Below, piece by piece: positions 8,964 through 16,607 of a stretch of DNA of 64,000 nucleotides. The DNA is taken from positions 9,264 to 73,263 of the forward strand of contig CAAENA010000048.1 in NCBI GenBank assembly GCA_900757205.1. The letters are read 5' to 3'. Source of the DNA: an uncultured Collinsella sp. (GTDB lineage Bacteria > Actinomycetota > Coriobacteriia > Coriobacteriales > Coriobacteriaceae). Below the pieces are notes generated by a model. The model had not been told where the DNA came from. It saw only the letters and a program-made list of their open reading frames with translations, and made no database searches. Numbering within the stretch: the first letter of the stretch is position 1; each line of letters opens with the position of its first letter. Both the position numbers and the translations under genes were made by a program.

Positions 8964-9009
8964 GCGGGCGGGGCACATGAGTCACCACGCCCACTTAACC
9001 CGCCTTTTT
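8964..9009 (+). terminator. Terminator after the C69 dipeptidase
   Basis: Nested stems GCGGG / CCCGC (8964-8968 with 8999-9003) and GGGC / GCCC (8971-8974 with 8989-8992), followed by CTTTTTG. It closes the dipeptidase transcript just before the trp leader region. Confidence 0.7.
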
Positions 9010-9137
9010 GACCGACGGGAAACCCGCCTGAAATCTTTTTAAAAAAGATTTCCCCGCACACACTTCGCTGTGCTATAGTGCAGCGCAACAGCAACTAGGT
9101 GCGACCGCGCCACGGCATCACGAAAGGAGCCACCAAC

Positions 9138-9206
9138 ATGAAGAACACGATGAAGTCTCTCAACAACTGGTGGTGGCGTGATGCGAATACGATCGGTCGA
9201 CAGTGA
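9138..9206 (+). CDS. Tryptophan leader peptide (22 residues, three Trp codons in a row)
   Basis: ATG 9138 follows a GAAAGGAGCC ribosome site and opens a 22-codon frame ending TGA 9204-9206. Residues 11-13 are Trp-Trp-Trp (TGG TGG TGG at 9168-9176), extreme for a protein of this size and typical of a trp attenuator leader peptide. Downstream are a pause-type stem GGCGTGA / TCACGCC, a candidate antiterminator and a terminator. Genes behind it are an ECF transporter set. The peptide is expected to act only through ribosome stalling at low charged tRNA-Trp. Confidence 0.88.
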   Translation: MKNTMKSLNNWWWRDANTIGRQ

Positions 9207-9273
9207 GTCCCTCACGCCTGTTTTTGCGCTCTAGGTGATTGGAAGGCCTCCGGTTTCGACCGGGGGCCTTTTT
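9168..9273 (+). promoter_or_regulatory. Trp transcription attenuator
   Basis: Elements in order: Trp codons 9168-9176; stem 1:2 GGCGTGA (9175-9181) with TCACGCC (9212-9218); antiterminator option CGGTCGA (9194-9200) with TCGACCG (9256-9262); terminator stem GGCCTCCGG (9245-9253) with CCGGGGGCC (9260-9268) followed by TTTTT. The antiterminator and terminator share 9256-9262 or overlap it, so they exclude each other. A ribosome halted on the Trp codons leaves CGGTCGA free; one that reaches the stop codon covers it. The pairings are read by eye, not folded by software. Confidence 0.8.
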
Positions 9274-9350
9274 CTATCTCGAGCCCGATCGCATTCGCAT
9301 CACGCGCCTCCGCTTTTCTCTTGCAATCCCCTTCCGAAAGGATTTTCACC

Positions 9351-9923
9351 ATGTCTCAGAACACCACCGCCACCCAGCCCCGCACCGTCCAGACCGCCGA
9401 TCGCGGCAAACTCGATGTCCGCGCCCTCGTCCTGCTCGCCATCCTGCTCGCCGCCGGCTTCATCCTCAACTTCACCGTCGGCAAGGCAATCTCGGGCATC
9501 TCGGGCGGCATGATCAGCCCCGAGTTCATCATCTCGGCCTTCTGCCTCACCATCCTGGTCGTTCGCCCCAACATCGGCCAGGCGCTCGTCATTGGCCTTA
9601 TCTCGGCTGCCGTGATCCAGATCACCACCACTTCGCCGTTCGTCGATTTTGCCGCCGAGGGCATCGCCGCCATGCTCATGGCCGGCATCGTCAACGCCGC
9701 CGGCAAGAACGGTCAGGTTAAGCCTGCCGTCGCCATCGTCGCTACCTTCGTGACCACCTTTGTCTCCGGCGTCATCTTCATGGTCATCAAGATGACCATG
9801 CTCGGCGTGGTGGGCGAGCTCGCCGCCGCCATGTTGCCCGTCGTCGCCATGACCGCCGTCTTTAACGCCATTCTGGTCGGCGCCCTCTACCTGCCCATCC
9901 AGAAGGCCCTGAAGCTCAACTAA
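9351..9923 (+). CDS. ECF transporter S-component, probable tryptophan (TrpP-like), first copy
   Basis: A 190-residue membrane protein with five or six hydrophobic segments after a polar N-terminus of about 24 residues (VRALVLLAILLAAGFILNFTVG, FIISAFCLTILVV, ALVIGLISAAVIQ, and two near the C-terminus). It resembles the TrpP group of substrate-binding S-components. Substrate assignment rests on the Trp-codon leader directly upstream. ATG 9351 has a GAAAGGA site at 9337-9343. A second S-component follows, sharing the pattern LLAAGFILN-TVG and AVIQITT. It is the first structural gene of the ECF unit. Confidence 0.8.
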   Translation: MSQNTTATQPRTVQTADRGKLDVRALVLLAILLAAGFILNFTVGKAISGISGGMISPEFIISAFCLTILVVRPNIGQALVIGLISAAVIQITTTSPFVDFAAEGIAAMLMAGIVNAAGKNGQVKPAVAIVATFVTTFVSGVIFMVIKMTMLGVVGELAAAMLPVVAMTAVFNAILVGALYLPIQKALKLN

Positions 9924-9932
9924 CCCGCTCGG

Positions 9933-10026
9933 CTTTACGAGCCACCCCATCTTGGCGTTCATTCGTCGCTCGCGTACCCAAGTACGCTTCGCTCCTCTTT
10001 CGCGCCAACCTGGGGCCCTCGTAAAG
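9933..10026 (+). repeat. Composite hairpin repeat, copy B
   Basis: It starts nine bases after the first S-component stop. Outer stem CTTTACGAG (9933-9941) with CTCGTAAAG (10018-10026), inner stem TTGGCG (9953-9958) with CGCCAA (10003-10008), and a core with centre CGCGTAC-CCA-AGTACGC. The core matches copies A and C, but both stems differ in sequence and are still complementary. It lacks the GTTACGCGG hairpin module seen in the other two. It lies inside the ECF transcript, between the two S-component genes. Confidence 0.85.
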
Positions 10027-10131
10027 TCGTCTCTGTGCTCCATTATTCAAAATTAATCCCCTTTTCGATTTAACCCCTTTCGTGGGGGTCCAGGACACTC
10101 TTGTCTCAAATCTCACCTTAAGGAGAACATC

Positions 10132-10683
10132 ATGGCCGCCAACACTCAGGCTCGTACTATTTCTACCAACGCCGCTTACGACAAAGGCATCCTCGATATC
10201 ACCTCGCTGATCCTGCTCGCCGTCCTGCTTGCCGCCGGCTTTATCCTCAACATAACCGTAGGCAATGCCCTGGCCGTCACGGGCATCAAGCCGCAGTTCA
10301 TCATTGCCGCCTATGCCCTAGCCATCGCGCTCACGCAGGCGAGCTTTGCCCAGGCTGCCATCTTTGGCATCCTGTCGGCAGCCGTTATCCAGATCACTAC
10401 GTCAATCCCTGGCCTCAACTTTGTCACCGAGCTTACCGGCGCGCTGACGATGGCAGCGCTCGTTAAGTCAAACATCGGCGGCAGCAAGGTCAATCCCTTC
10501 ATCGCCGGTCTGCTCACCACCCTGGTCTCGGGTGCCCTCTTCGCCGTCCTGGGCACCGTCATCATGGGTGCCGCGCTGCCCACGGCGCTCGCCAAGGTGC
10601 CCATCGTGCTCGGCACTGCCGTCTTCAACGCCGTCGTGGTCCAGGCCCTCTTCTTCCCCCTCCGCAAGGTGCTCAACAAATAG
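10132..10683 (+). CDS. ECF transporter S-component, probable tryptophan (TrpP-like), second copy
   Basis: A 183-residue membrane protein, clearly a paralogue of the preceding S-component: ILLAVLLAAGFILNITVGNA and ILSAAVIQITTSIPG align with the first copy. Several membrane helices and no soluble domain are seen. ATG 10132 follows AAGGAGAAC. Two S-components for one ATPase/T module could mean two related ligands, for example tryptophan and an indole compound, or different affinity. That split is inference. A hairpin at 10690-10725 and a GGGGACG palindrome separate it from the ATPase gene. Confidence 0.8.
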   Translation: MAANTQARTISTNAAYDKGILDITSLILLAVLLAAGFILNITVGNALAVTGIKPQFIIAAYALAIALTQASFAQAAIFGILSAAVIQITTSIPGLNFVTELTGALTMAALVKSNIGGSKVNPFIAGLLTTLVSGALFAVLGTVIMGAALPTALAKVPIVLGTAVFNAVVVQALFFPLRKVLNK

Positions 10684-10751
10684 CCTGATATGATGGACGG
10701 AGCCGCAACTCCACGGCCCCGTCATCAAAGACTGTCCCAAACAACTAGCTC

Positions 10752-10794
10752 TTGGGGACGTTCTTAAACGACCAGTCATTAAAGAACGTCCCCA
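10752..10794 (+). repeat. GGGGACGTTCTT palindrome (REP-like) before the ECF ATPase gene
   Basis: Arms TTGGGGACGTTCTT and AAGAACGTCCCCAA form a near-perfect 14-bp stem around a loop of about 14 bases. It ends about 20 bases before the ATPase start codon and overlaps its 5' leader. The GGGGAC motif relates it to the other GGGACAGGTT-type palindromes in the window. A separate hairpin lies at 10690-10725 (ACGG/GCCG with CGGC/CCGT). Confidence 0.75.
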
Positions 10795-10813
10795 ATGACT
10801 ATGAAAGGTATCC

Positions 10814-12565
10814 ATGGAAACGATCATCAACGTCGACGATGTCTCGTTCTCCTATGGCACGCAGACCGAGCAGGCGCTCAGCCACATCTCGCTCAGCGTG
10901 AACAAGGGAGATTTCATCGGCATCATCGGGCCCTCGGGCGCCGGCAAGTCCACGCTTGCCGCTTGCCTGTCGGGTGCCGTGCCCCACCACTACACGGGCA
11001 CGTTCTTTGGGTCCGTCATGGTTGGCGGCCACGACACCTGCGAAGCCTCGCTCACCGACGTGTCGCAAATCGTCGGCAGCGTGCTGCAGGATATCGACAC
11101 GCAGATGGTCGCCTCGGTCGTCGAGGACGAGATGCTCTTTGGCCTCGAGAACTTTGGCGTTCCCCACGACCAGATCGAGCAGCGCGTGAGCGAAACGCTC
11201 GAGACCGTCGGCATCAGCGACCTGCGCGACCGCGAAATCGCCACCCTCTCGGGCGGACAGAAGCAAAAGGTAGCCATCGCCGCCATCCTCGCCATGCGTC
11301 CGCGCGTCTTGGTTCTCGACGAGCCCACCGCGGCACTCGACCCCGCCAGCTCCACGTTGGTCTTCGAGACGCTGCGTGAGGCAAACCGCACACTTGGAAT
11401 CACCATCGCCGTCGTTGAGCAAAAGGTCGCCCTGCTCTCGGAGTACTGCAACCGCGTGCTCGTGCTCAACCATGGCGAAATCGCGCTGCAGGGCGAACCA
11501 CACGAGGTCTTCGCGCATACCGACGAGCTCCGTGCCATCGGCGTCGACTGCCCTCGCGTCACGCGTATCTTCAATAGCCTCGAGGCCGATGGCCTGGTAA
11601 GCGGTACCCCTTGCTTGGATGTCGATGAGGCCGAGCGCCTGATTTCGGGCATCGTCGACCCCGCACACGCGGCCAGCGAAGCCCAGGCGCCCGCCGGCTC
11701 ACCGCACGCACCGTCGTTGCGCCCTCATGCCAAGGACGCCGAACCCGTACTCACCTTCGACCATGTTGAGTTTGCCTATCCCAATGGCGGCGCCGCCGTA
11801 CACGACCTTAGCCTGACGCTCTATCCTGGCGAGCTCGTGGGCATCGTCGGCCAAAACGGTGCCGGCAAGACCACGCTCACCAAGCTGCTCACAGGCCTGC
11901 TCAAGCCCGCCTCGGGCAGCGTGCGCGTCACGGGACTGGATACCGCGGCCGTTCCCACGAGCCGCATCGCCCGCGAAGTCGCAACCCTCTTCCAAAACCC
12001 CGACCGCCAGATCTGCAAGGATACCGTACTCGACGAGGTCGCTTTTGGCCTGGAGCTTGCCGGCATCGACCGTGCCGAGGCTCTGCGTCGCGCTCGACTC
12101 GTTATCGACCGCTTTGGCCTGCCTGCCGATGAGGCACCTTTCTCGCTTTCGCGCGGCCAGCGACAAATGGTGGCGCTTGCCTCCGTCGTAGTGGTTGAGC
12201 CCAAGATCGTCGTGCTCGACGAGCCCACGAGCGGCCTTGATTACCGCGAGTGCATGACCGTCATGGAAACGGTGCGCACCATGGCCGAGCGCGGCTGCGC
12301 CGTTATCATGGTCTGCCACGATATGGAAGTCGTCTCGGATTTTGCCGAGCGCATTGTGGTAATGGCCGACGGTAGCATCCTCGACCGCGGCCGCACGCAC
12401 GAGCTATTCTCGAACATCGATCTCATGCAGCGTGCCTATGTTGAGCCGCCCCAGGTTATTGAACTCTCGCGCCGTCTGGCATCTTCCGTCTCGCCCGCTT
12501 TTGCGCAGGTGAGCGAGGTCACCGATGTCGTTCGCATTACCAAGGAGATGGTCCGCCGTGGTTAA
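10814..12565 (+). CDS. ECF transporter ATPase, two ABC domains in one chain
   Basis: A 583-residue protein with two complete ABC ATPase domains, so EcfA1 and EcfA2 are fused. Domain 1 has Walker A GPSGAGKST at 39-47, signature LSGGQKQKV and Walker B VLVLDEPTAALDP. Domain 2 starts near 310 with Walker A GQNGAGKTT, signature LSRGQRQMV and VVLDEPTSGLD. It energises uptake by the S-components together with the T protein. GAAAGGTATCC precedes ATG 10814. Its end overlaps the start of the T gene by eight bases, which points to coupled translation. Confidence 0.92.
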   Translation: METIINVDDVSFSYGTQTEQALSHISLSVNKGDFIGIIGPSGAGKSTLAACLSGAVPHHYTGTFFGSVMVGGHDTCEASLTDVSQIVGSVLQDIDTQMVASVVEDEMLFGLENFGVPHDQIEQRVSETLETVGISDLRDREIATLSGGQKQKVAIAAILAMRPRVLVLDEPTAALDPASSTLVFETLREANRTLGITIAVVEQKVALLSEYCNRVLVLNHGEIALQGEPHEVFAHTDELRAIGVDCPRVTRIFNSLEADGLVSGTPCLDVDEAERLISGIVDPAHAASEAQAPAGSPHAPSLRPHAKDAEPVLTFDHVEFAYPNGGAAVHDLSLTLYPGELVGIVGQNGAGKTTLTKLLTGLLKPASGSVRVTGLDTAAVPTSRIAREVATLFQNPDRQICKDTVLDEVAFGLELAGIDRAEALRRARLVIDRFGLPADEAPFSLSRGQRQMVALASVVVVEPKIVVLDEPTSGLDYRECMTVMETVRTMAERGCAVIMVCHDMEVVSDFAERIVVMADGSILDRGRTHELFSNIDLMQRAYVEPPQVIELSRRLASSVSPAFAQVSEVTDVVRITKEMVRRG

Positions 12566-13304
12566 CGTCATCGACTACATGCCAGGCGATACGCTGCTGC
12601 ATCGCCTGAACCCCGTCGTCAAATTGGGCCTCGCCGCCGCCATCATCGTCGGCATCTTCTTGTCCGACACCTACGTGGCGCTGCTGGGCTTTTTGGTGCT
12701 CACCCTTGCGCTGGGTGCCTATGCCGGCGTCGTCGACCGTCTGTTCTCGCTGCTCAAGTTGCTGATTCCGCTCGCGCTTATCATGCTGGTGCTCCAGCTT
12801 GCCTTTATGCGCGATGGCAACGTTGTGTGGGGCTTTATCACCGACACGGGCCTCATCACAGGATCGAAGGCCTGTCTGCGCCTGCTGGGTGTGGCGTTAC
12901 CGCTCATCCTCATGCTCATGGTGACCAAGCTCAACGACCTTGCCAACGCCTGCGTCGAGGTGCTGCACGTACCGTATCGCTATGCCTTCACCTTTACCAC
13001 GGCGCTGCGCTTTGTGCCGGTGTTTGGTCAGGAGATGAACGCCATCATGGAAGCGCAGACCGCGCGCGGCGTCGAGTACGACACCAAGAACCCTATCAAG
13101 AAGCTTAAGCTCATGCTGCCACTGTGTGTGCCGCTGCTCATCTCGAGCGTGGGCAAGACCGATGCCACGGCCTTGGCGGCAGAACAGCGCGGCTTCTATC
13201 TGCGCACGCGCGCCAGCTCGTACAAGCGCTACCCCATCAAGGGCCTGGACATCGCCGTACTCATCGTCAGCATCGCCCTCATCGCCATCGGCTTCCTGTT
13301 CTAG
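12558..13304 (+). CDS. ECF transporter transmembrane component EcfT
   Basis: A 248-residue membrane protein with the EcfT layout: a conserved start (DYMPGDTLLHRLNPVVKL), four to six helices and the coupling region with Ala-Arg-Gly (QTARGVEYD near 165 and AEQRGFYLRTRAS near 210). It scaffolds the S-component on the ATPases. The start is GTG 12558, overlapping the ATPase stop, with AAGGAG ten bases upstream; an ATG at 12525 in the same frame lies deep inside the ATPase gene and is unlikely. Closed by a strong terminator. Confidence 0.9.
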   Translation: MVNVIDYMPGDTLLHRLNPVVKLGLAAAIIVGIFLSDTYVALLGFLVLTLALGAYAGVVDRLFSLLKLLIPLALIMLVLQLAFMRDGNVVWGFITDTGLITGSKACLRLLGVALPLILMLMVTKLNDLANACVEVLHVPYRYAFTFTTALRFVPVFGQEMNAIMEAQTARGVEYDTKNPIKKLKLMLPLCVPLLISSVGKTDATALAAEQRGFYLRTRASSYKRYPIKGLDIAVLIVSIALIAIGFLF

Positions 13305-13333
13305 TTCGCCACCGACAGCAACCGCCCAACGCA

Positions 13334-13376
13334 AAAGGCCTCGGCTCGCACCAAACGAGCCGAGGCCTTTATTGTT
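13334..13376 (+). terminator. Terminator of the ECF operon
   Basis: A perfect 15-bp stem AAAGGCCTCGGCTCG / CGAGCCGAGGCCTTT with a 7-base loop, followed by ATTGTTT. It closes the trp leader-ECF unit; being symmetrical it could also work for the convergent racemase transcript. Confidence 0.9.
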
Positions 13377-13390
13377 TCACCAGATAAAAC

Positions 13391-13425
13391 CTACCAAAAT
13401 TAACCTGTCCCTTTTTGACGGGTGG
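13391..13425. repeat. GGGACAGGTT-type element
   Basis: Contains AACCTGTCCCTTTTTGACGGG between the ECF terminator and the racemase stop. It is an imperfect copy of the palindromic GGGACAGGTT family found elsewhere in the window. Confidence 0.5.
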
Positions 13426-13429
13426 GAAG

Positions 13430-14176
13430 CTAGAGGCGGTAGGGGACGCCGCTGCGGATGATGGATTCGCGCACCAGGACATCCATGGCATCGAGGGTGA
13501 TCTCGGGCATCTCTCGATACTTCTGCAGCACCGATAGCTCGGTGCAGGCCAGAATGACACGGTCGCAGCCGCTACGGGCGAACTCCCACATCACGCGGTC
13601 GAACTTATCCATATCGGGCTCACGTCCGGCTTTCACATCATCGTAGATAAGCGACATCACATCGTTCTGACGTTTCTCGCTGGGATAGACGACCTCAACA
13701 CCCGCAGCCTCGCATTCGCGGCCGTAGACGCCCGCGCCCACGGTTCCGTCGGTGCCCATAATGCCAATCTTGTGCACCGGCTCGGCCGGCATACTCAGGT
13801 TGGGGTCGAACTCGCACTCCCCCATCACCGCACCCGCAAGGGCATAGCGCACCGACTCACGCGGCATGTGGATAATCGGCACCTTCGTAAACGACTGGAT
13901 CTGGTCGTAGAAGTAGTGCGACGTGTTGCAGGGAATGGCAATGTGCGCACAGCCCAGCGACTCGAGTGCCTGGGCACACTCTTTCATGGTCGCCAGCAGC
14001 TTGGCATGCTCGCCGGTCTTAATGGCAAGCGTGCGGTCGGGCATGGTCGACTTGGAGAGCACCACCATGTCGATATGTTCCTGATCGCAGGCAGCAGCCG
14101 TATGGCGCACCACCTGGTCGTAGTAATACGACGTGGCCTCGGCGCCCATGCCGCCGATAACTCCCAGCTTTTCCAT
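13430..14176 (-). CDS. Aspartate/glutamate racemase family protein, probable aspartate racemase
   Basis: A 248-residue protein of the cofactor-independent Asp/Glu racemase family. It opens with MEKLGVIGGMGAEATSYYYDQV and has both catalytic cysteines in typical settings, IPCNTSHYFYD near 90 and ILACTELSVL near 205. This opening and the two-cysteine layout fit aspartate racemase. ATG 14176 follows GGAGGCGGCG. The D-aspartate ligase gene lies directly upstream on the same strand, so its likely job is to provide D-Asp for the peptidoglycan cross-bridge. Confidence 0.87.
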   Translation of the reverse strand: MEKLGVIGGMGAEATSYYYDQVVRHTAAACDQEHIDMVVLSKSTMPDRTLAIKTGEHAKLLATMKECAQALESLGCAHIAIPCNTSHYFYDQIQSFTKVPIIHMPRESVRYALAGAVMGECEFDPNLSMPAEPVHKIGIMGTDGTVGAGVYGRECEAAGVEVVYPSEKRQNDVMSLIYDDVKAGREPDMDKFDRVMWEFARSGCDRVILACTELSVLQKYREMPEITLDAMDVLVRESIIRSGVPYRL

Positions 14177-14222
14177 CGCCGCCTCCTTGGTGACGCTTGC
14201 GCAATTGCGCGTATCATACCCG

Positions 14223-14252
14223 CGCCCGCCCGATGTAAACCGGACGGGCGCC
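14223..14252 (-). terminator. GC hairpin between D-Asp ligase and racemase genes
   Basis: GCGCCCG with CGGGCGC arms plus an inner CCG/CGG pair, no T-run. It lies nine bases after the ligase stop. It may tune downstream racemase expression or protect the ligase mRNA end. Confidence 0.4.
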
Positions 14253-14260
14253 GCACTCAT

Positions 14261-15517
14261 CTACTTGTAATACGTCTTGAACAGCTTAAAGTGGCGCAGC
14301 TTGGTGTGCCACATGCGCAGCCAGCGGTTAAAGACAAAGTCGCCCTTCATAAACGAAGGGTCGGCGCCCTTGCCTTCCTTGTCCAGGCGATGCACCTTAG
14401 CGCGCAGCTCGGGATCCTTGACGTACTTGTCGACGACGCCCATGGGAACGACCATCCACAGCGCCTCGTCCTGCGCCGTCACAAACTCCGGCTCAAACGG
14501 GCGGTTGAACACATACTCGTCCACCACATACTTGGCAACGTTAAAGCCGCTGTTAGTGACGTAGTAGTTGCTGCGACCTTGGCGCGTGTTGAAATCGAAG
14601 AACTTAAACGAGCCGTCGCGTTCGTCGTACTTAACGTCAAAGTTGGAATAACCCACAAAGTGAAGGTCCTCGAGCAACTTGCGCACGCCGCCCATGAGCT
14701 CGTCATTGGGCTCGGTGATGATACAGGCGTGGTTGCCGACACCGTGAGGCTGATGCTCCTCGAGCAGCACGTGACCCAGGCACATCATGCGCACCTTGCC
14801 GTTGCGGTCGGAATAACTGGTGAGCACGCGCATGTACTCGTCATTGCCGGGCACGCGATCCTGCAAGATCAGGTCGTCGGTGTAGCCGCTGGCATACGAG
14901 TCGCGAATGACCTGTTCCAGCTCGGCACGGTCGGCAATCTCATAGGCCTTTTTCTGGCCCTCGAACTCGTGCTGCCACCACATGATGCCGTCAGAAGGCT
15001 TCAGAATCATCGGGTAAGGAAAATCGATCTGGTCGAGCACTTCGGCAGGTGCCTCGCCTTGGGCGTTCAGCATCGCCATGGTGAAGGTAAAGGTATGCGG
15101 ATAGGGCACGCCATGCTTCTCGCACAGCTCGTAGAAGATCTCCTTCTTCTGACACTGCTCAAGCATGCTGTAGGGAGCGTAAGGCGCGACGATGTTATCC
15201 GCCAACTCATGGGCATCCTTGGCCTGAGCCACGAGGGCAACATAGTTATCGCCACAGCCCACAAGAACAATCGTCTTATCGGCATGCGCTTGGGCAATGC
15301 CGTTGACGGTCCTGAGCATCACGGGCATGGTATCGATATCCACGTTGGGCGTGTAGTCGATAATCTGGCTGCGGTACGCGGGACCCGTCTGGTACTTGCC
15401 AAAGACCAGGCTCTTGACCTGGTACTCCTCATAGAAGGCGCGCGCCACCGAATAGGCGTTGATGTCGCCACCGAGCAGCACGGGAATGAACTCGCGCTCT
15501 GTAAACTGCAATGCCAT
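14261..15517 (-). CDS. ATP-grasp ligase, probable D-aspartate ligase (Asl-like)
   Basis: A 418-residue ATP-grasp enzyme. The opening FIPVLLGGDINAYSVARAF closely follows the remembered start of the Enterococcus faecium D-aspartate ligase (FIPILLGSD-N-Y-MARSF). The ATP-grasp core shows YPMILKPSDGIMWW near 170 and the metal-binding FFDFNTRQGRSNYY near 300. Such enzymes attach D-Asp to the side-chain amine of residue 3 of the peptidoglycan stem. The adjacent aspartate racemase supports this substrate. The resemblance is from memory and not an alignment. Confidence 0.82.
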   Translation of the reverse strand: MALQFTEREFIPVLLGGDINAYSVARAFYEEYQVKSLVFGKYQTGPAYRSQIIDYTPNVDIDTMPVMLRTVNGIAQAHADKTIVLVGCGDNYVALVAQAKDAHELADNIVAPYAPYSMLEQCQKKEIFYELCEKHGVPYPHTFTFTMAMLNAQGEAPAEVLDQIDFPYPMILKPSDGIMWWQHEFEGQKKAYEIADRAELEQVIRDSYASGYTDDLILQDRVPGNDEYMRVLTSYSDRNGKVRMMCLGHVLLEEHQPHGVGNHACIITEPNDELMGGVRKLLEDLHFVGYSNFDVKYDERDGSFKFFDFNTRQGRSNYYVTNSGFNVAKYVVDEYVFNRPFEPEFVTAQDEALWMVVPMGVVDKYVKDPELRAKVHRLDKEGKGADPSFMKGDFVFNRWLRMWHTKLRHFKLFKTYYK

Positions 15518-15740
15518 GGAAACTTCCTATCATGAACTGCCCACACAACGGGGCGGTCTTTGCGCAACTGATTTATTCTAGCGTGCCAAGCCGCCGGCGC
15601 CCAAAGCTCCACCGTATCTATGGCAATCGACGCAATCGTCCAGCACGAAGACGGCGCTCACCGTTGTATGACAATGGGCAATGAACCTACCATTGTTGTA
15701 GGATTCAGCGTATTGACATCCTCGAACGAAAGGCGCGCAC

Positions 15741-16373
15741 GTGCCCCAAGACCATCCGACCGATAATCCTATCCTCAATGCCACGAAGCGCGAGCTGGCG
15801 GAACGCGCACAAACGGCCGTTCCCCTACGCACGGCAAACGATGCCTACGACAGGCCCGCCCGCATCGTCTCAATCAACACGTCGGCGCACAAGGGCACAC
15901 GCAAGTCGCCCGTCGCCGATGGACACGACACCGTTATAGAACAATTTGGCCTCGCCTCCGACGCACACGCCGGGCATTGGCACCGTCAGGTTTCCTTTTT
16001 GGCCGCAGAGTCCATCCAGACGGCGCAGGCCCGCGGGCTCGATGTGCGCAAGGGTGACTTTGGGGAGAATTTCACCACGCAAGGCATCAATCTACTCTCG
16101 CTCCCCATGGGCACGCAGCTCAAGCTTGGCAGCGAGGTGCTTGTCGAAATCAGCCAAATCGGCAAGGTCTGCCACACACGCTGTGCCATCTACTATCTCG
16201 CCGGCGACTGCATCTTTCCCCACGAGGGCGTTTTTGGCGTGGTGCTAAAGGGCGGAGAGGTCCATATCGGCGACGACATCCAGGTGGTCAAGCTCGGCGA
16301 CGGCACCTGCTCGTTCACCCCTGCCGAGGCCCTCGAAGAGATTGAGCGGGCTCGTCAGGAGGGCACGCTGTAG
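15741..16373 (+). CDS. MOSC domain protein
   Basis: About 210 residues starting at GTG 15741. The MOSC core runs from about 35 to 185 (SVNTSAHKGT-like start, DAHAGHWHRQVSFLA, GDFGENFTTQGI, and GKVCHTRCAIYY, which carries the conserved Cys). MOSC proteins bind and transfer sulfur or molybdenum-cofactor derivatives, and relatives of this type (YiiM group) detoxify N-hydroxylated bases. A 7-bp inverted repeat ACAATGG / CCATTGT lies in the upstream region at about 15671-15697. No molybdenum genes are near, so the role is open. Confidence 0.85.
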   Translation: MPQDHPTDNPILNATKRELAERAQTAVPLRTANDAYDRPARIVSINTSAHKGTRKSPVADGHDTVIEQFGLASDAHAGHWHRQVSFLAAESIQTAQARGLDVRKGDFGENFTTQGINLLSLPMGTQLKLGSEVLVEISQIGKVCHTRCAIYYLAGDCIFPHEGVFGVVLKGGEVHIGDDIQVVKLGDGTCSFTPAEALEEIERARQEGTL

Positions 16374-16500
16374 TTGTAAAACCCCACGTTGAGATAGCTT
16401 TTACAGCCCAAAACACCTCTCAAATAGGGCTCCGTAACGTTAAAGTTGAACTCTATGGTTTCTCAACAATTCATCATAACTGCAGGTCAAAGCCAAAGCC

Positions 16501-16546
16501 TCAAGTTCAACTTGACCCTTTGGAACCTTTAAGGTTCAAGTTGAGG
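16501..16546 (+). promoter_or_regulatory. Nested inverted repeats before the secreted coiled-coil protein
   Basis: Three overlapping dyads: TCAAGTTCAACTTGA (16501-16515), GAACCTTTAAGGTTC (16523-16537), and CAACTTGA with TCAAGTTG spanning both. They lie 60-100 bases upstream of the start codon. The layout resembles MerR-type or other dimeric operators but no regulator gene is nearby. An RNA hairpin is an alternative. Confidence 0.5.
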
Positions 16547-16607
16547 TCGAAAGCAGTAGTAGAATACCGTTCGAACCATAACCCACGATTGATTGCAGAG
16601 GGACTGG

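Noticed and set aside
13772..15535. A 587-codon open frame opposite the racemase and D-Asp ligase genes
   Set aside because: It spans two well-supported genes on the other strand, is His/Val/Leu-rich and has no recognised motif.
15671..15712. Inverted repeat ACAATGG / CCATTGT before the MOSC gene as an operator
   Set aside because: Only 7 bp with a long spacer; too weak to list as a separate site.
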